Positions 9,001 to 16,190 of a DNA stretch of 45,594 nucleotides are shown piece after piece. The stretch comes from Bowdeniella nasicola (GTDB taxonomy: Bacteria; Actinomycetota; Actinomycetes; Actinomycetales; Actinomycetaceae): the NCBI GenBank assembly GCA_030537895.1, contig JAUNVA010000003.1, positions 1 through 45,594 of the forward strand, given 5' to 3'. Each line of letters starts with the position of its first letter. Within the stretch, counting starts at the first letter, position 1. The notes beneath the pieces are model-generated. The model was not told the DNA's origin. It saw only the letters and a program-made list of their open reading frames with translations, and made no database searches. The translations under genes were made by a program, and so were the position numbers.

Positions 9001-12000
9001 GAGCGCTACTTCGAGCGGCGCCGGATCGCCCGCGAGCTACAGGAGCACCTGCGCGATGGCGCCGCGAATCCGGCTCGGGACCGGATGACCGCGATTCTCA
9101 CCGAGGCCGCCCAGGATCGCGAGACGCTGGAGCGCCACCGGCGCACGCTCGCCGCCGCCGGATTCGAAGGGATCAGCCCCCAGGGCCCGCTGAGCACCGA
9201 GGCACACCTCGACTCGCAGGGCCGGGTCTGCGGGGCGGGCCCCGACCGCACACCGTTCCCCATCGCGGCGCAGGCCGCGGCGCTGCAGGCGCTCGCCGAG
9301 CCGCCGTTCCAGGCCGAGGTCACCGCCGCCCTCGACGCGGTCCGACGCGATACCCGCCGGGACGAGATCCGGGCGCAGCTCATCCGCGTCTGGGACCTGG
9401 CCGCGCAGCTCGCCCGCCGCGTCGCGTGGAGAAGCGGGGGCGGGGCGGCGACGCCGTCCGCCGCCCTCGGGGCGGTCCTCGCGATCCGGCCGGAGGATCT
9501 GCACGCCACACCGGCCGGCCAGCTCGGGGCGTGCGCGGCACTCGTCGACCGGACGGCGGAGCTGCGCAGTCTCGGTCTCGACGAACTCGCGGACCGCATC
9601 GAAGCCGGGGCGATCCAGCCGGAAGCCCTGCGGTTCTCCTGCGAACGGGGCCTCGATCGGGCGCTCTGGGAGGAACGGCGCAGCCAGCTCTCCAGATTCA
9701 GCCCCAAGGATCTGAACGTGCGGATCGGCGACTACGAGGACGCCATCGGCGAGATCCGGCACCGGCTCCCCGAGCTGCTACCGATCGACGTCGCGGATCG
9801 GCGCACGGTGAATCCTCAGGCAAAGGTGGGCCGGGCGGGAGAGCTCTACAAAGCGGTGGACAGCAAGCGGGGTCGCAAACGGATCCGCACCCTCTTCAGC
9901 GAGTATGCCGACCTCATCACCGAGCTGACCCCGTGCCTCCTCATGAGCCCGTCGTCGGTCGCCCAGTTCCTTCCGGCCAAGCACGGCATCTTCGACCTCG
10001 TGATCTTCGACGAGGCCTCACAGATTCGCGTGTCGGAGGCGATCGGCGCGATGGGGCGCGGGCGGTCCGTTGTCGTGGTCGGCGACTCCAAACAGATGCC
10101 GCCGACCTCCACGTTCAAGAATCGGGAGGGGCTCGACGAGGACGAGGACGATGAGGCCGAGCGCGTGATCGACGAGGAATCGATCCTCGCGGAATGCACG
10201 GCGTCCCGGATCGAGCGGCGCTGGCTCACCTGGCACTACCGCTCCAGGCACGAGAGCCTCATCACCTTCTCCAACCACCGCTACTACGACGGCCGGCTCT
10301 CGTCCTTCCCCGACCCCCACCCGATGCACGCTCCGGGCGCTCTGCCCGAGGGGCGCGGCGAGGCGTCGGGCCACCGGGGGCTGAGCTTCGTCCGGGTCCG
10401 GGGGCATTTCGTTCGCAAAGGCATCCGGGGCACGCGTGGGACGAACCCGGAGGAAGCCGAGGCGATCGTAGAGGAGATCCAGCGCCGCTTCGCCGAGCAG
10501 CCGGCCCCGTCCATCGGGGTGGTAACCTTTAATGCCCCGCAGCGCGACCTGATCGAGGCGATGCTCCTGGACCTCGAGGACGACGCCATCGCGCAGTCCC
10601 TCGAGTCGGCCGACGGGGTCTTCGTCAAGAACCTCGAAAACGTGCAGGGCGACGAGCGGGACACCATCCTGTTCTCCATCGCGTTTTCGAAGAAAAAGAA
10701 TGGGATAATTCCGAACAATTTCGGTCTGTTGAGTAAGCGCGGGGGTGAGCGCCGCCTCAACGTCGCGATCACGCGAGCGCGCAGCGAGATCGTCATGTAC
10801 TGCAGCTTCGACCCCAAAGAGCTGCGCACCCAGGAGAGTACGTCCGTCGGACTGCGGGATCTGCAGGACTACCTGCTGGTCGCCCAGACGGGGCCGAACG
10901 CCCTCGCGCACATGTCGACCCAGCGCCCGGTTTTGGACGCGCACCTCGATCAGATCGCGGAGGCCCTGGAGAGTCGAGGGCTCGTGGTGACGCGACAGGT
11001 GGGGCTCTCCGATTTCAAGGTGGACATCGCGCTCGCCCACCGGGACGCCCCCGAGCGCTACCTCGCGGCGGTGCTGCTCGACACCCCCGCATGGAGTCGT
11101 CGCAAGACGACGATCGACCGAGACCTCCTCCCGCGATTCGTGCTCGGCAAGCTGATGGGCTGGCCTCGGGTCCGTCGGGTCTGGCTCCCCGAGTGGGTCG
11201 AGGACCCGGACGCGGTGGCCGACTCCATCGAGGCGGAGGTGAACGAGCTGCACCGCCACCGGACCGCGCCGGTGCGCCCTGCCGCGCCCGTCCGGTCGGG
11301 GGAGGCGGCCGCCGCGCCGACGCGGGCCGTACCCGAACCCGCACGGCCGAGGCGGACCGAGTCGGCCCCCGCACCGCTCGAGCGCGCCGATCCCGCAGGG
11401 TCGCGCCAGGGGGACACCCGGTGGGCGGCGAGACCGCCCGAGCGCGCCGAGCGCGATACCGGCTCCCGCGTCGGGACCGAACAACCCCCGCCGGGCCGGG
11501 CGTCCCGCGCGACGCCCGATGGGGCGCCCGCGGCTGCGGAACGCTCCGCGTTCGACACCCACCTGACGAGCCCGGAACGCCTAAGCGAGGACCAGATTGC
11601 CCTCCTGGATGCCGCGGGTTTCCTTCCCCCGGGGCCCGAGGGGCCGGGGGAGGCGCCCACCGCCTTCGACTACCAGCGGATGTCGCGCCACACCTCGATC
11701 GAGGTCAGGCAGTTCGCCCGCTGGCCCGTCCAACGCCAGTGGCGTGAGCTGCGTCCGTACGTGGAGGACGTGTGGACGCTCGCGACGGCAACCCAGCAGC
11801 TGCTGCCCTCGCTGCTGGAGTTCGTCGGCCCCGTCCCCGAGGAGGTCGCGGCCCGGATCATCCTGAGTTTCGTGGGAGGCTCCCGCCTCACCAAGAGCCG
11901 CCTGAAGGATTTTCGGGCGGCCCTGCCCACGGCGGTCCGACGCGATCCGGTAGACGAGTCGCTGTGGCTGCGCGAATGGCGGGTCGAGGCGTACCGGACG

Positions 12001-12258
12001 GTCCACCTCCCGCCACCCGGCTGGGTGCGCGACCTGGACCAGATCGCCGTGCACGAGCTCGCCTACGCACTCACGTTGAGTGCGCACCACCTGGGCGGGG
12101 GAACGGCCGAGGATCTCTTCTCCTACACGCTGAAGCTCTATGGCCGCAGTGCTCTCACCCGCAAGGCGCGGGAGCGGCTCACTCGGGCCCTTTTGCGGGC
12201 AGAAGACCTCCACTTCATCGCCCTGCAGGACGGCGCCTTTCGGGCGATCAACCGGTAA
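6061..12258 (+). CDS. Hhe-type DUF4011 / SF1 helicase / nuclease-fold / DUF3320 defence protein
   Basis: A 2065-residue multidomain protein, predicted to be cytoplasmic. Residues 1-120 form a beta-rich N-terminal domain. Residues 190-260 hold a transglutaminase-like segment with C216 in GTCLD and H242 in NTHAMVG. The DUF4011 region follows (about 370-640). The SF1 helicase has Walker A GPPGTGKS (681-688), then a long helical insert of about 600 residues. It continues with Walker B DEAS (1317-1320), GDSKQMPPT, HYRSRHESL, NVQGDERDT and VAITRARSE. A restriction-endonuclease-like domain of the MTES_1575/Vsr type follows (about 1625-1720: D1655 in FKVDIA, LLD at 1672-1674, DRD, WLPEW). A Pro/Ala/Arg-rich linker (about 1730-1840) leads to a DUF3320-like helical C-terminus. 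This architecture matches the single-gene anti-phage system called Hhe. The Glu usually found in the I-E-C-D position of the nuclease is Leu here (L1672), so its catalysis is uncertain. No partner gene adjoins it. The start at 6061 has only a weak AAGG site. Confidence 0.8.
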   Translation: MIDIDALPYLSLVVAHCDLRFIHRLEVGGYSRPLRSGTLRLRVTSDLGDLASLSAPLCMAAGQTARITHKPEMNRRLLHSVDEQTPATICVTVSDDSGQLLDSASAPVTVLPAWHWVAHRENRLYYELLAAYVQPNSPAVNSVLTAAADALDRTTGTSSLSPYDADDPARVDAVAEAIYTAVKERRIAYLHPEPSWYHGQRIRKPAVVLDDRLGTCLDTSLTLAAAFEQAGIDAVVWLENTHAMVGYWRTRSRMEAATLAEFHSMKNEIDLEHLVLVESTLLTGAYDTPGFRAATSRGYDRARAGEENFSAVLDIRAARLQGVSPLPAFALAPDGQSLVITHEYAAPASGPEDPAHRPTPVVDDTPDRIAQWKKALLDTSLRNRLIKFRPANAVQLGIPPAQLPAFEDLINRHKTVTLKSWDDAPAMYRAQGVTRIDQLPEDFLTTWLHDHSNVLTDLSSDAYGRKLGSLARKARLIAAESGANNLYLTFGMLRWAFKKDEIMSPLVLVPVTLRSKNRGRTFTLEANEAEQSTPNFCLLEKLKREEGLVLTALAEPLLDGAGIDLEETFRSIRDDLAKARVNYSVDPTVHLGILDFAKFRMWRDLDESWRELQRNSLVNHLVHHPTEEFTDSPEADDAEEPANRTPVDLDSLALEMPLPSDASQLEAVAAAVDGRTFVLEGPPGTGKSQTIANLLAHAMRRGKKVLFVAEKRAALEVVEQRLNDIGLADLVLELHDKRATLTSMRAQLGKAYALSNARRPTTVKTLRDRADWAVQTLTSYASAVHTPGPVGRSAYEARCEYVDGGTDSGVVAPIPPEVVKSLTPERLDAVRGLILATQSALLSCAEASRETWLPFVKAFTCADPECVLAGARELRAAVDALSQGPLSTRDLASIGTGHQLEEAMAYLDHPRVPEPNVERFRAVPPAARTAAVDFATHDGPEGPPHWRERAWTHHYRRSLLGLDLGAYAARSATADGEWWLERYFERRRIARELQEHLRDGAANPARDRMTAILTEAAQDRETLERHRRTLAAAGFEGISPQGPLSTEAHLDSQGRVCGAGPDRTPFPIAAQAAALQALAEPPFQAEVTAALDAVRRDTRRDEIRAQLIRVWDLAAQLARRVAWRSGGGAATPSAALGAVLAIRPEDLHATPAGQLGACAALVDRTAELRSLGLDELADRIEAGAIQPEALRFSCERGLDRALWEERRSQLSRFSPKDLNVRIGDYEDAIGEIRHRLPELLPIDVADRRTVNPQAKVGRAGELYKAVDSKRGRKRIRTLFSEYADLITELTPCLLMSPSSVAQFLPAKHGIFDLVIFDEASQIRVSEAIGAMGRGRSVVVVGDSKQMPPTSTFKNREGLDEDEDDEAERVIDEESILAECTASRIERRWLTWHYRSRHESLITFSNHRYYDGRLSSFPDPHPMHAPGALPEGRGEASGHRGLSFVRVRGHFVRKGIRGTRGTNPEEAEAIVEEIQRRFAEQPAPSIGVVTFNAPQRDLIEAMLLDLEDDAIAQSLESADGVFVKNLENVQGDERDTILFSIAFSKKKNGIIPNNFGLLSKRGGERRLNVAITRARSEIVMYCSFDPKELRTQESTSVGLRDLQDYLLVAQTGPNALAHMSTQRPVLDAHLDQIAEALESRGLVVTRQVGLSDFKVDIALAHRDAPERYLAAVLLDTPAWSRRKTTIDRDLLPRFVLGKLMGWPRVRRVWLPEWVEDPDAVADSIEAEVNELHRHRTAPVRPAAPVRSGEAAAAPTRAVPEPARPRRTESAPAPLERADPAGSRQGDTRWAARPPERAERDTGSRVGTEQPPPGRASRATPDGAPAAAERSAFDTHLTSPERLSEDQIALLDAAGFLPPGPEGPGEAPTAFDYQRMSRHTSIEVRQFARWPVQRQWRELRPYVEDVWTLATATQQLLPSLLEFVGPVPEEVAARIILSFVGGSRLTKSRLKDFRAALPTAVRRDPVDESLWLREWRVEAYRTVHLPPPGWVRDLDQIAVHELAYALTLSAHHLGGGTAEDLFSYTLKLYGRSALTRKARERLTRALLRAEDLHFIALQDGAFRAINR

Positions 12259-12302
12259 GCTCAAGTGCATACCCCTGTCTAGAACGTCTCACGGTGCGAA
12301 CA

Positions 12303-12392
12303 TAAAGCGGTCATGCTTTAACATTCTGACTGAACTTTCGCGACTAAAGCGGTTTCACTGAAGGGTATAAAGCAATTCAGGTCTATGCTTTA
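12303..12392. promoter_or_regulatory. Cluster of five TAAAGC/GCTTTA boxes
   Basis: In the AT-rich 170-bp gap before the Tat-exported protein, TAAAGC or its complement occurs at 12303, 12315 (reverse), 12345, 12368 and 12387 (reverse). The first two form an inverted pair with a 6-nt spacer. AAAGCGGT occurs at 12304 and 12346, 42 bp apart, about four helical turns. This spacing fits binding sites for a cooperative regulator of the downstream gene. The regulator is unknown. Confidence 0.45.
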
Positions 12393-12405
12393 CAGACTTG
12401 AATTG
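12373..12405 (+). repeat. Hairpin in the leader of the Tat-exported protein gene
   Basis: Two 12-nt arms (12373-12384 and 12394-12405) pair with one mismatch around a 9-nt loop that contains a GCTTTA box. The structure ends 23 nt before the ATG. It could be an operator or an mRNA structure close to the ribosome site. Confidence 0.5.
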
Positions 12406-12428
12406 ATCTCGCCCAAGCAAGGGGAACC

Positions 12429-13007
12429 ATGAACGCTAATGTCAGCCGGCGTGCCGTCGCCAAGGGGATCGCCTGGACCGTCCCCGTGATCACCTGTGCG
12501 GGGGCGGCTCCTGCACTGGCCGCCTCCCCGCTGCTCGGGTGCGCCCGGCCGGAAATCCGGGGGCCCTCGATGTTGCTCGGCGCTGAGCTCCGGGAGGACG
12601 TGGGCTTCTCTAACGCCGTGAGCGCCGGCGGGGCGGTTGATCTAGCACCCCGTGCGGGAGAGTCCTTCTTCATCCGGGTATGCGCCGAAAGTGGCTTCGG
12701 CCCGCCGGCCAACACGGTCGAGGTACGTATCGAACCGATGCGCCCGGAATACACAGCCATGGCCACTCTCACGGCAGGCGAGTACCACACGACATACACA
12801 CTCGCGCGCAATGAGTGCCAGACCTGGGTGTTTACAGCCAACGAGGATTTTGCCTCCGATGACCTCTGGGGCGTCTACCTCTTCCACCCTGCCTCTCAGC
12901 AGGGCGGGGGCAACAACCCGGTAACCCTCTATACCGGTATCGACCGGCCTGACTGCACGGATTCGTGCCGGCAGTACTTTGGAGGATCTTGGCAGAACTG
13001 CCTGTAG
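12429..13007 (+). CDS. Small Tat-exported Cys-containing protein, function unknown
   Basis: A 192-residue precursor. The N-terminus has the twin-arginine motif SRRAVAKG, a hydrophobic core (WTVPVITCAGAAPALA) and an AxA-type cleavage site near residue 32. The signal peptide is of the short actinobacterial Tat kind. The mature part is rich in beta-type residues and has six or so Cys, including the end (DCTDSCRQYFGGSWQNC), which suggests disulfides outside the cell. I do not recognise the family. AGGGGA lies 3 nt before the ATG. The gene is monocistronic, with a repeat-rich leader and its own terminator, and tatA/tatC are in the same window. A role at the cell surface is only inferred. Confidence 0.75.
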   Translation: MNANVSRRAVAKGIAWTVPVITCAGAAPALAASPLLGCARPEIRGPSMLLGAELREDVGFSNAVSAGGAVDLAPRAGESFFIRVCAESGFGPPANTVEVRIEPMRPEYTAMATLTAGEYHTTYTLARNECQTWVFTANEDFASDDLWGVYLFHPASQQGGGNNPVTLYTGIDRPDCTDSCRQYFGGSWQNCL

Positions 13008-13019
13008 TTCCACCTCGCA

Positions 13020-13055
13020 CAGTGGAGGGGATGCTTGTCAGCTTCCCCTCCACTG
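13020..13055 (+). terminator. Terminator after the Tat-exported protein gene
   Basis: A perfect 12-bp stem (13020-13031 with 13044-13055) and a 12-nt loop, starting 13 nt after the stop codon. No clear U tract follows. Confidence 0.7.
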
Positions 13056-13126
13056 GGGTGTCACCACCGCACGCCGTAAACCATCGTCTGACCAACTAAA
13101 AGTCACGATTGCGTAACGGTATCGTA

Positions 13127-13155
13127 TTGATCAAGTGTTTCACCTGGACTCTACT
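13127..13155 (+). promoter_or_regulatory. Possible promoter of the amino-acid symporter gene
   Basis: TTGATC (13127-13132), a 17-bp spacer and TCTACT (13150-13155) fit a vegetative promoter moderately well. The -35 overlaps the palindrome TTGATCAA. The leader would be about 65 nt. Confidence 0.35.
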
Positions 13156-13226
13156 CACAGAGGTGGGTCTCATTGGTAAAGTCGTGCCGCGTTAGATGAC
13201 TTCTCACCCGGAATGAGCGCTCCCTC

Positions 13227-14708
13227 ATGGAAGCCTTTCAAACTTTCCTGAATCAGATCTCGGCAATCTTGTGGGGACCCTTCTTCCTCGTTCCACTGCT
13301 GCTGGGCACCGGTGTCTACCTCACCATCCGGCTCAACCTCGTCCAGGTTCGTCAATTCTGGTCCGCTTTTCGGTTGGCGTTCTTTGACCGATCGGATGAG
13401 GACTCACCCGGCGGAGACATCTCTCAATTCCAGGCCCTCGCTACCGCGCTGGCGGCCACCGTCGGTGTGGGAAACATCGTCGGAATCGCCTCCGTGATTG
13501 CATTTGGTGGCCCCGGCGCCATCTTTTGGATGTGGATTACAGGTCTCGTCGGGATGGCGTCGAAATACTCCGAAGCATTTCTGGGAGTCCGGTTCCGCAC
13601 CGTCGACGAGGCGGGAGAGTGCTCCGGCGGACCGCAGTACTACCTCGCGAAGGGTATCCCCAATCGATTCGGCGCCCTGCTCTCCATTCTCTTTTCGATC
13701 TTCGCGGCCATCGCCGCCTTCGGTATTGGCAACATGGTGCAGGCCAACGCGATCGCGGTGAATCTCACGCAGGAACTGGGCATCGCTCCCCTCACCACCG
13801 GCATCGTATTGGCCCTCGCCATCGGGCTGGTCTTGATCGGAGGGATCAATTCGATCGGGCGTGTCACCTCCCTCCTCGTGCCGTTCATGGTGCTGCTCTA
13901 CGTTGGGTCCTGCCTCGCCATCATCGGCATGAATGGGCACGCCCTGCCCGCGGCTCTCACAATGATCGTGCAGGACGCCTTCACGGGGACGGGCGCTATT
14001 GGCGGCTTCGCTGGCTCCACGATGCTCATGGCGCTGCAATATGGTGTCGCCCGTTCACTTGCCTCCAACGAATCTGGCATGGGCTCGGGCGGTATCGCCG
14101 CGGCCGCAGCGCGCACCGCGCACCCCGTGCGTCAGGGGATGGTCTCGATGACGCAGACCTTCATTGACACGCTGATCGTGCTCACCTGTACGTCGCTCGT
14201 ACTCATCACCACAGGCGTGTGGGAGCGTGACATCGAAGCCGGCGTGATGACGGCGACCGCGTTCAACGAATGGCTTCCTGGCGGATTCGGCCACTGGGTC
14301 GTCATCATCGGTATTGTCCTCTACGCTTTCTCCACGATCCTTGGTTGGGCCTACTACGGTGAACGCTGCATGGAACGTCTGCTCGGTCGTCGAGCCGTCA
14401 TGCCCTATCGGGCTGTCTGGTGCGGTGTCGTCGTAGTGGGCGCTGCGCTCCCATTGGAGATGGCGTGGGCGATCATGGACATCATGAACTCCCTCATGGT
14501 CCTGCCCAACCTGGTGGGACTCGTCATCCTTGCACCACTCGTCGTGCGCGAAACCCGGCACTACCTCGCGAACGATCCCTACTTGCGAGCCGGGGTCGAC
14601 GAAATCGAACAGTTCATGGACGGTCAACCGGGCCATATCGACGACAACGACGCGCTGGACTCACTCGCGAAGATACGAGACGCGGATGCGGAGTCCTCAG
14701 AGAACTAG
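13227..14708 (+). CDS. Alanine/glycine:cation symporter (AGCS family)
   Basis: A 493-residue inner-membrane protein with about 11 hydrophobic segments. It imports alanine or glycine together with Na+ or H+. The family signature is clear: GGDISQFQALATALAATVGVGNIVG, broken here as FQALATALAA and GVGNIVG, followed by GGPGAIFWMW and the later NESGMGS. The length is normal (about 450-540). A Glu/Asp-rich cytoplasmic tail follows the last segment. No ribosome site is evident before ATG 13227, and a GAGCGCTC palindrome sits at 13214-13221. It is followed after 147 bp by an antiporter on the same strand, so ion-coupled transport genes cluster here. Confidence 0.88.
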   Translation: MEAFQTFLNQISAILWGPFFLVPLLLGTGVYLTIRLNLVQVRQFWSAFRLAFFDRSDEDSPGGDISQFQALATALAATVGVGNIVGIASVIAFGGPGAIFWMWITGLVGMASKYSEAFLGVRFRTVDEAGECSGGPQYYLAKGIPNRFGALLSILFSIFAAIAAFGIGNMVQANAIAVNLTQELGIAPLTTGIVLALAIGLVLIGGINSIGRVTSLLVPFMVLLYVGSCLAIIGMNGHALPAALTMIVQDAFTGTGAIGGFAGSTMLMALQYGVARSLASNESGMGSGGIAAAAARTAHPVRQGMVSMTQTFIDTLIVLTCTSLVLITTGVWERDIEAGVMTATAFNEWLPGGFGHWVVIIGIVLYAFSTILGWAYYGERCMERLLGRRAVMPYRAVWCGVVVVGAALPLEMAWAIMDIMNSLMVLPNLVGLVILAPLVVRETRHYLANDPYLRAGVDEIEQFMDGQPGHIDDNDALDSLAKIRDADAESSEN

Positions 14709-14766
14709 TCCCGCACCTCGCCCCCGATGGCGACCGCATCGCGAGCTTTCAAGAGCAGTGCGGAAC

Positions 14767-14800
14767 TTGACGCAGGCAAGGACTGCGAGTTTGCTAGTGT
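14767..14800 (+). promoter_or_regulatory. Possible promoter of the antiporter gene
   Basis: TTGACG (14767-14772) is a good -35. The best -10, TAGTGT (14795-14800), is 22 bp away, which is long; TTGCTA (14791-14796) at 18 bp is an alternative. The leader would be about 50 nt. Confidence 0.3.
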
Positions 14801-14855
14801 GCCGTCGTCTTCGCGTAAACACGCGTGGTGCCACTCGTGGATTCGGAGGTAGGGC

Positions 14856-16133
14856 ATGGAAGTGTTTTCCTCGCTCCTCGCAATAACGGTCTGTGCACTA
14901 CTGGCGCCCCTCATCGCGCATACTCTGCCTCACCGGGTTGTGCCCGAAACGGTGCTCCTGATCGCCTTGGGGATCGCCGTGGGGCCCGCAGGCACCGGGT
15001 GGGTACACGTCGGTCCCGAAATCTCCCTGCTATCCGAACTTGGCCTCGCCTTCCTTTTCCTCCTGGCCGGCTATGAGGTCGATATGGACGACCTACGTTC
15101 CGGACATGGAGTGCGCGCCACGCTCGCATGGCTCGTCTCCTTCGCACTCGCGCTGCTCGTCGTCGAGTTCGCATTTGACGCGAGTTTCCTCTCGGTTCAA
15201 GGCACGGCCATCGCGATCGCGATGACGTCGACCGCTCTCGGCACCCTCATGCCGATCTTGAAGGAGCGTCGTCTTGAAAATACCGCCGTGGGCCGGATCG
15301 TCATGACGCACGGAACCGTCGGCGAGATGCTCCCGATCATCGCAATCGCGCTCCTGCTGTCCTCCGGGTCGCTACTCTCCTCGCTCGGAGTACTCGCAAT
15401 CTTCGCCCTCACTGCAGTCCTACTCTTCGTGATCCCCAACCAGGCCCGACGCTGGGGTCTACGGGTCGTGGACCTCATCCGCCTGCGTGCGGAAGGAACC
15501 GCCCAAACCACGGTGCGCCTAACCGTCGTACTTCTCGTGGGACTGTCCACGCTCGCCGTAGGCTTTAAGCTCGATCTTGTACTCGGCGCTTTTTCGGCGG
15601 GTCTCATCGTGCGTCAGCTACTCCCGCAGGGTCGCAAAGAACTCGACCAGAAACTCGACGGCCTCGCCTACGGCTTTTTCATTCCTCTGTTCTTCGTCGT
15701 CTCCGGAACCCAGATCGACCTCAGAGTCATCGTCGAGCAGCCGCTCTTCCTCACCGCATTCTTCATTGCGCTCATGCTCGTGCGCGGAGTCCCGGTCTTC
15801 ATCTCAACGCATGGGCAGCGGCCCGGCTATCACCCCCTCACACTCGGTGAGCGCGGCCGCATCGGCCTCTACTCGACCACGGCACTGCCCATCATCGTGG
15901 CGGTCACCCACGTCGCCGTGAGCGCCGACGCAATGGGGGAGGAAACCGCGTCGACACTCGTGCTCGGCGGTACGCTGTCGGTTCTCGTGATGCCGGTCCT
16001 CGCCGCCATCATGCAAAGTCGCACCCGCACCTCCGACATGGACCCCGATGACCCTGAGGACATCGAGGAGGAGCTCGCCGGGGGCGCGGCCCGTGACGGC
16101 GAAGCCCCCACCGTCTCACATGACCCGACCTAG
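14856..16133 (+). CDS. CPA2-type cation/proton antiporter (Kef/NhaP-like)
   Basis: A 425-residue membrane protein with about 12 hydrophobic segments and an acidic C-terminal tail. The N-terminal GLAFLFLLAGYEVDMDDL is typical of the sodium/hydrogen exchanger fold of the CPA2 superfamily. In the segment expected to carry the ion-binding acid, MTHGTVGEMLPI shows a Glu instead of the Asp-Asp pair, so ion choice and electrogenicity are open. There is no TrkA-N or TrkA-C domain, so it is not a full KefB/C. GGAGG at 14843-14847, 8 nt before ATG, supports the start. It probably exports Na+ or K+ in exchange for protons, for pH or salt balance. Confidence 0.82.
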   Translation: MEVFSSLLAITVCALLAPLIAHTLPHRVVPETVLLIALGIAVGPAGTGWVHVGPEISLLSELGLAFLFLLAGYEVDMDDLRSGHGVRATLAWLVSFALALLVVEFAFDASFLSVQGTAIAIAMTSTALGTLMPILKERRLENTAVGRIVMTHGTVGEMLPIIAIALLLSSGSLLSSLGVLAIFALTAVLLFVIPNQARRWGLRVVDLIRLRAEGTAQTTVRLTVVLLVGLSTLAVGFKLDLVLGAFSAGLIVRQLLPQGRKELDQKLDGLAYGFFIPLFFVVSGTQIDLRVIVEQPLFLTAFFIALMLVRGVPVFISTHGQRPGYHPLTLGERGRIGLYSTTALPIIVAVTHVAVSADAMGEETASTLVLGGTLSVLVMPVLAAIMQSRTRTSDMDPDDPEDIEEELAGGAARDGEAPTVSHDPT

Positions 16134-16177
16134 GCCGCTGGCCATGCATACCTCTCGGCGCTTCGGGGTGCGGACGG

Positions 16178-16183
16178 TAGCCT
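16178..16183 (+). promoter_or_regulatory. Leaderless-type -10 box of pepN
   Basis: TAGCCT is followed by 7 nt and then the GTG start, with no ribosome site. Transcription would begin at or next to the start codon. Confidence 0.5.
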
Positions 16184-16190
16184 GGAACCT

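Noticed and set aside
10018..11562. Minus-strand open frame of 514 codons
   Set aside because: Same reason: shadow of the helicase/nuclease coding strand, no motif or ribosome site.
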